Positions 63,579 to 64,000 of a stretch of DNA of 64,000 bases are shown here, in pieces. The DNA comes from DASSJT01 sp963715025 (GTDB lineage Bacteria > Actinomycetota > Actinomycetes > Actinomycetales > Dermatophilaceae). Where the stretch lies: the NCBI GenBank assembly GCA_963715025.1, contig CAVQQQ010000010.1:1-64000 (forward strand), in the 5' to 3' direction. Below the pieces are notes generated by a model that did not search any database, was not told where the DNA came from, and worked only from the letters and a program-made list of their open reading frames with translations. The translations under genes and the position numbers were made by a program. Every line of letters begins with the position of its first letter. Within the stretch, counting starts at the first letter, position 1.

Positions 63579-63967
63579 GCCTTGCCGATCAGGATGATCG
63601 AGACGATCAGTCCGTAGATCGCGATGCCCTCGGCCAGGCCGACGATCACCATGGCGCGGCCGAAGAGCTCGGGACGCTCGCTCATGGCCGCGAGGGCCGC
63701 GGAGCCGGTGTAGGCCACGGCGATGGCCGCGCCGATCGACGAGCCGGCGACGGCGATCGCGGCGCCAAGCAGCGCGGAGCCGTTGGCCGTGGCTGCTGCC
63801 GCGGCAGCCACCGTGGCGACCGAACTGCCGGGGACGACCGCCGCGGCGGACTGGTCGGCCGTGAGGACCATCAGGACCAGCACGGTCGCGCCCAGTGCGA
63901 TCAGCCCGCTGGCAGCGAGCGCCCACCGCACCGGAACGCCTCGCCTTGGGGCATCGCCGGCTCCCAC
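63575..63967 (-). CDS. atpK: V/A-type ATPase proteolipid subunit K (c ring)
   Basis: 130 residues from GTG 63967. Three hydrophobic segments: a leader or extra helix (about 14-37), then the two ring helices, GSALLGAAIAVAGSSIGAAIAVAYTG and VIVGLAEGIAIYGLIVSIILIG (cited in parts), with the ion-binding Glu in LAEGIAIYG (about residue 113). The 33 bp from 63968 to the window edge are likely the end of the subunit I gene. Subunit C is not found in the window. Confidence 0.88.
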   Translation of the reverse strand: MGAGDAPRRGVPVRWALAASGLIALGATVLVLMVLTADQSAAAVVPGSSVATVAAAAAATANGSALLGAAIAVAGSSIGAAIAVAYTGSAALAAMSERPELFGRAMVIVGLAEGIAIYGLIVSIILIGKA

Positions 63968-64000
63968 GGCAGCGATGGACGGCTGAGCAGGGCCCGCCCC

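Overview
The window is about 70% G+C, with heavy use of GTG starts and many 4-nt start/stop overlaps. It is bacterial chromosome from an actinomycete. IdeR/DtxR, an MmpS-like lipoprotein, a CGNR regulator, an ECF42/DGPF pair and a c-di-AMP riboswitch ahead of an NlpC/P60 hydrolase all fit. I would guess Micrococcales, perhaps Intrasporangiaceae, but that is an impression. I saw no rRNA, tRNA, CRISPR array, insertion sequence or phage block.

Layout. 1-8.3 kb: the start of an exported beta-propeller gene, a carboxylesterase, an NAD(P)-binding reductase, then a seven-gene operon (3714-8328). That operon joins a CWB2-repeat surface protein, MauE- and MauD-like redox proteins, a Tat-exported cysteine-rich protein resembling the methylamine dehydrogenase small subunit, and membrane proteins. 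8.4-16.1 kb: MmpS-like lipoprotein, an orphan injection-particle-like gene, a kup remnant, MOSC, NTF2-like and AhpD-like genes facing a CGNR regulator across a shared operator, a membrane glycosyltransferase and an aldo/keto reductase. 16.2-23.7 kb: acyltransferase, nucleotide cyclase, CHAD protein, lipid-flippase-like membrane protein, and a coupled membrane-protein/patatin pair. 23.8-28.1 kb: an APC/KUP-like permease with a KdpD/KdpE-like pair behind a repeated 19-bp operator. 28.1-32.5 kb: a very large Ig-like repeat surface protein and its partner, upstream of a divergent metacaspase. 33.9-43.3 kb: mixed metabolism, CBS protein, ECF42 sigma with its DGPF partner, macrodomain protein. 43.4-46.1 kb: FrnE-like DsbA, NlpC/P60 hydrolase under a ydaO riboswitch, IdeR-type repressor. 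46.2-55 kb: a decayed MFS gene, a TetR/MFS efflux pair, thioesterase-like and SDR genes, a LuxR regulator with a flavoprotein, a 12-codon ORF with a 17-nt Shine-Dalgarno, and PsiE. 55-57.6 kb: Entner-Doudoroff edd-eda. 57.8-64 kb: pdxH and a V/A-type ATPase operon (K-F-E-A-B-D) ending in a universal stress protein.

Two window-wide signals stand out. First, the octamer GTATGCCG (either strand) occurs about 41 times, against roughly 2 expected from base composition. It appears in all reading frames and in intergenic DNA, forces rare codons (ATA, TAT), is balanced between strands, and twice forms inverted pairs that make hairpins. This resembles a DNA-uptake or HIP1-like genomic signal. Second, several otherwise coherent genes are broken by single-base frameshifts near 8175, 21198, 25302, 25410 and 29680, which may be sequencing errors or real decay.

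Potassium and cell-wall control recur: the KdpDE-like permease operon, the kup remnant, and the c-di-AMP riboswitch on a wall hydrolase.
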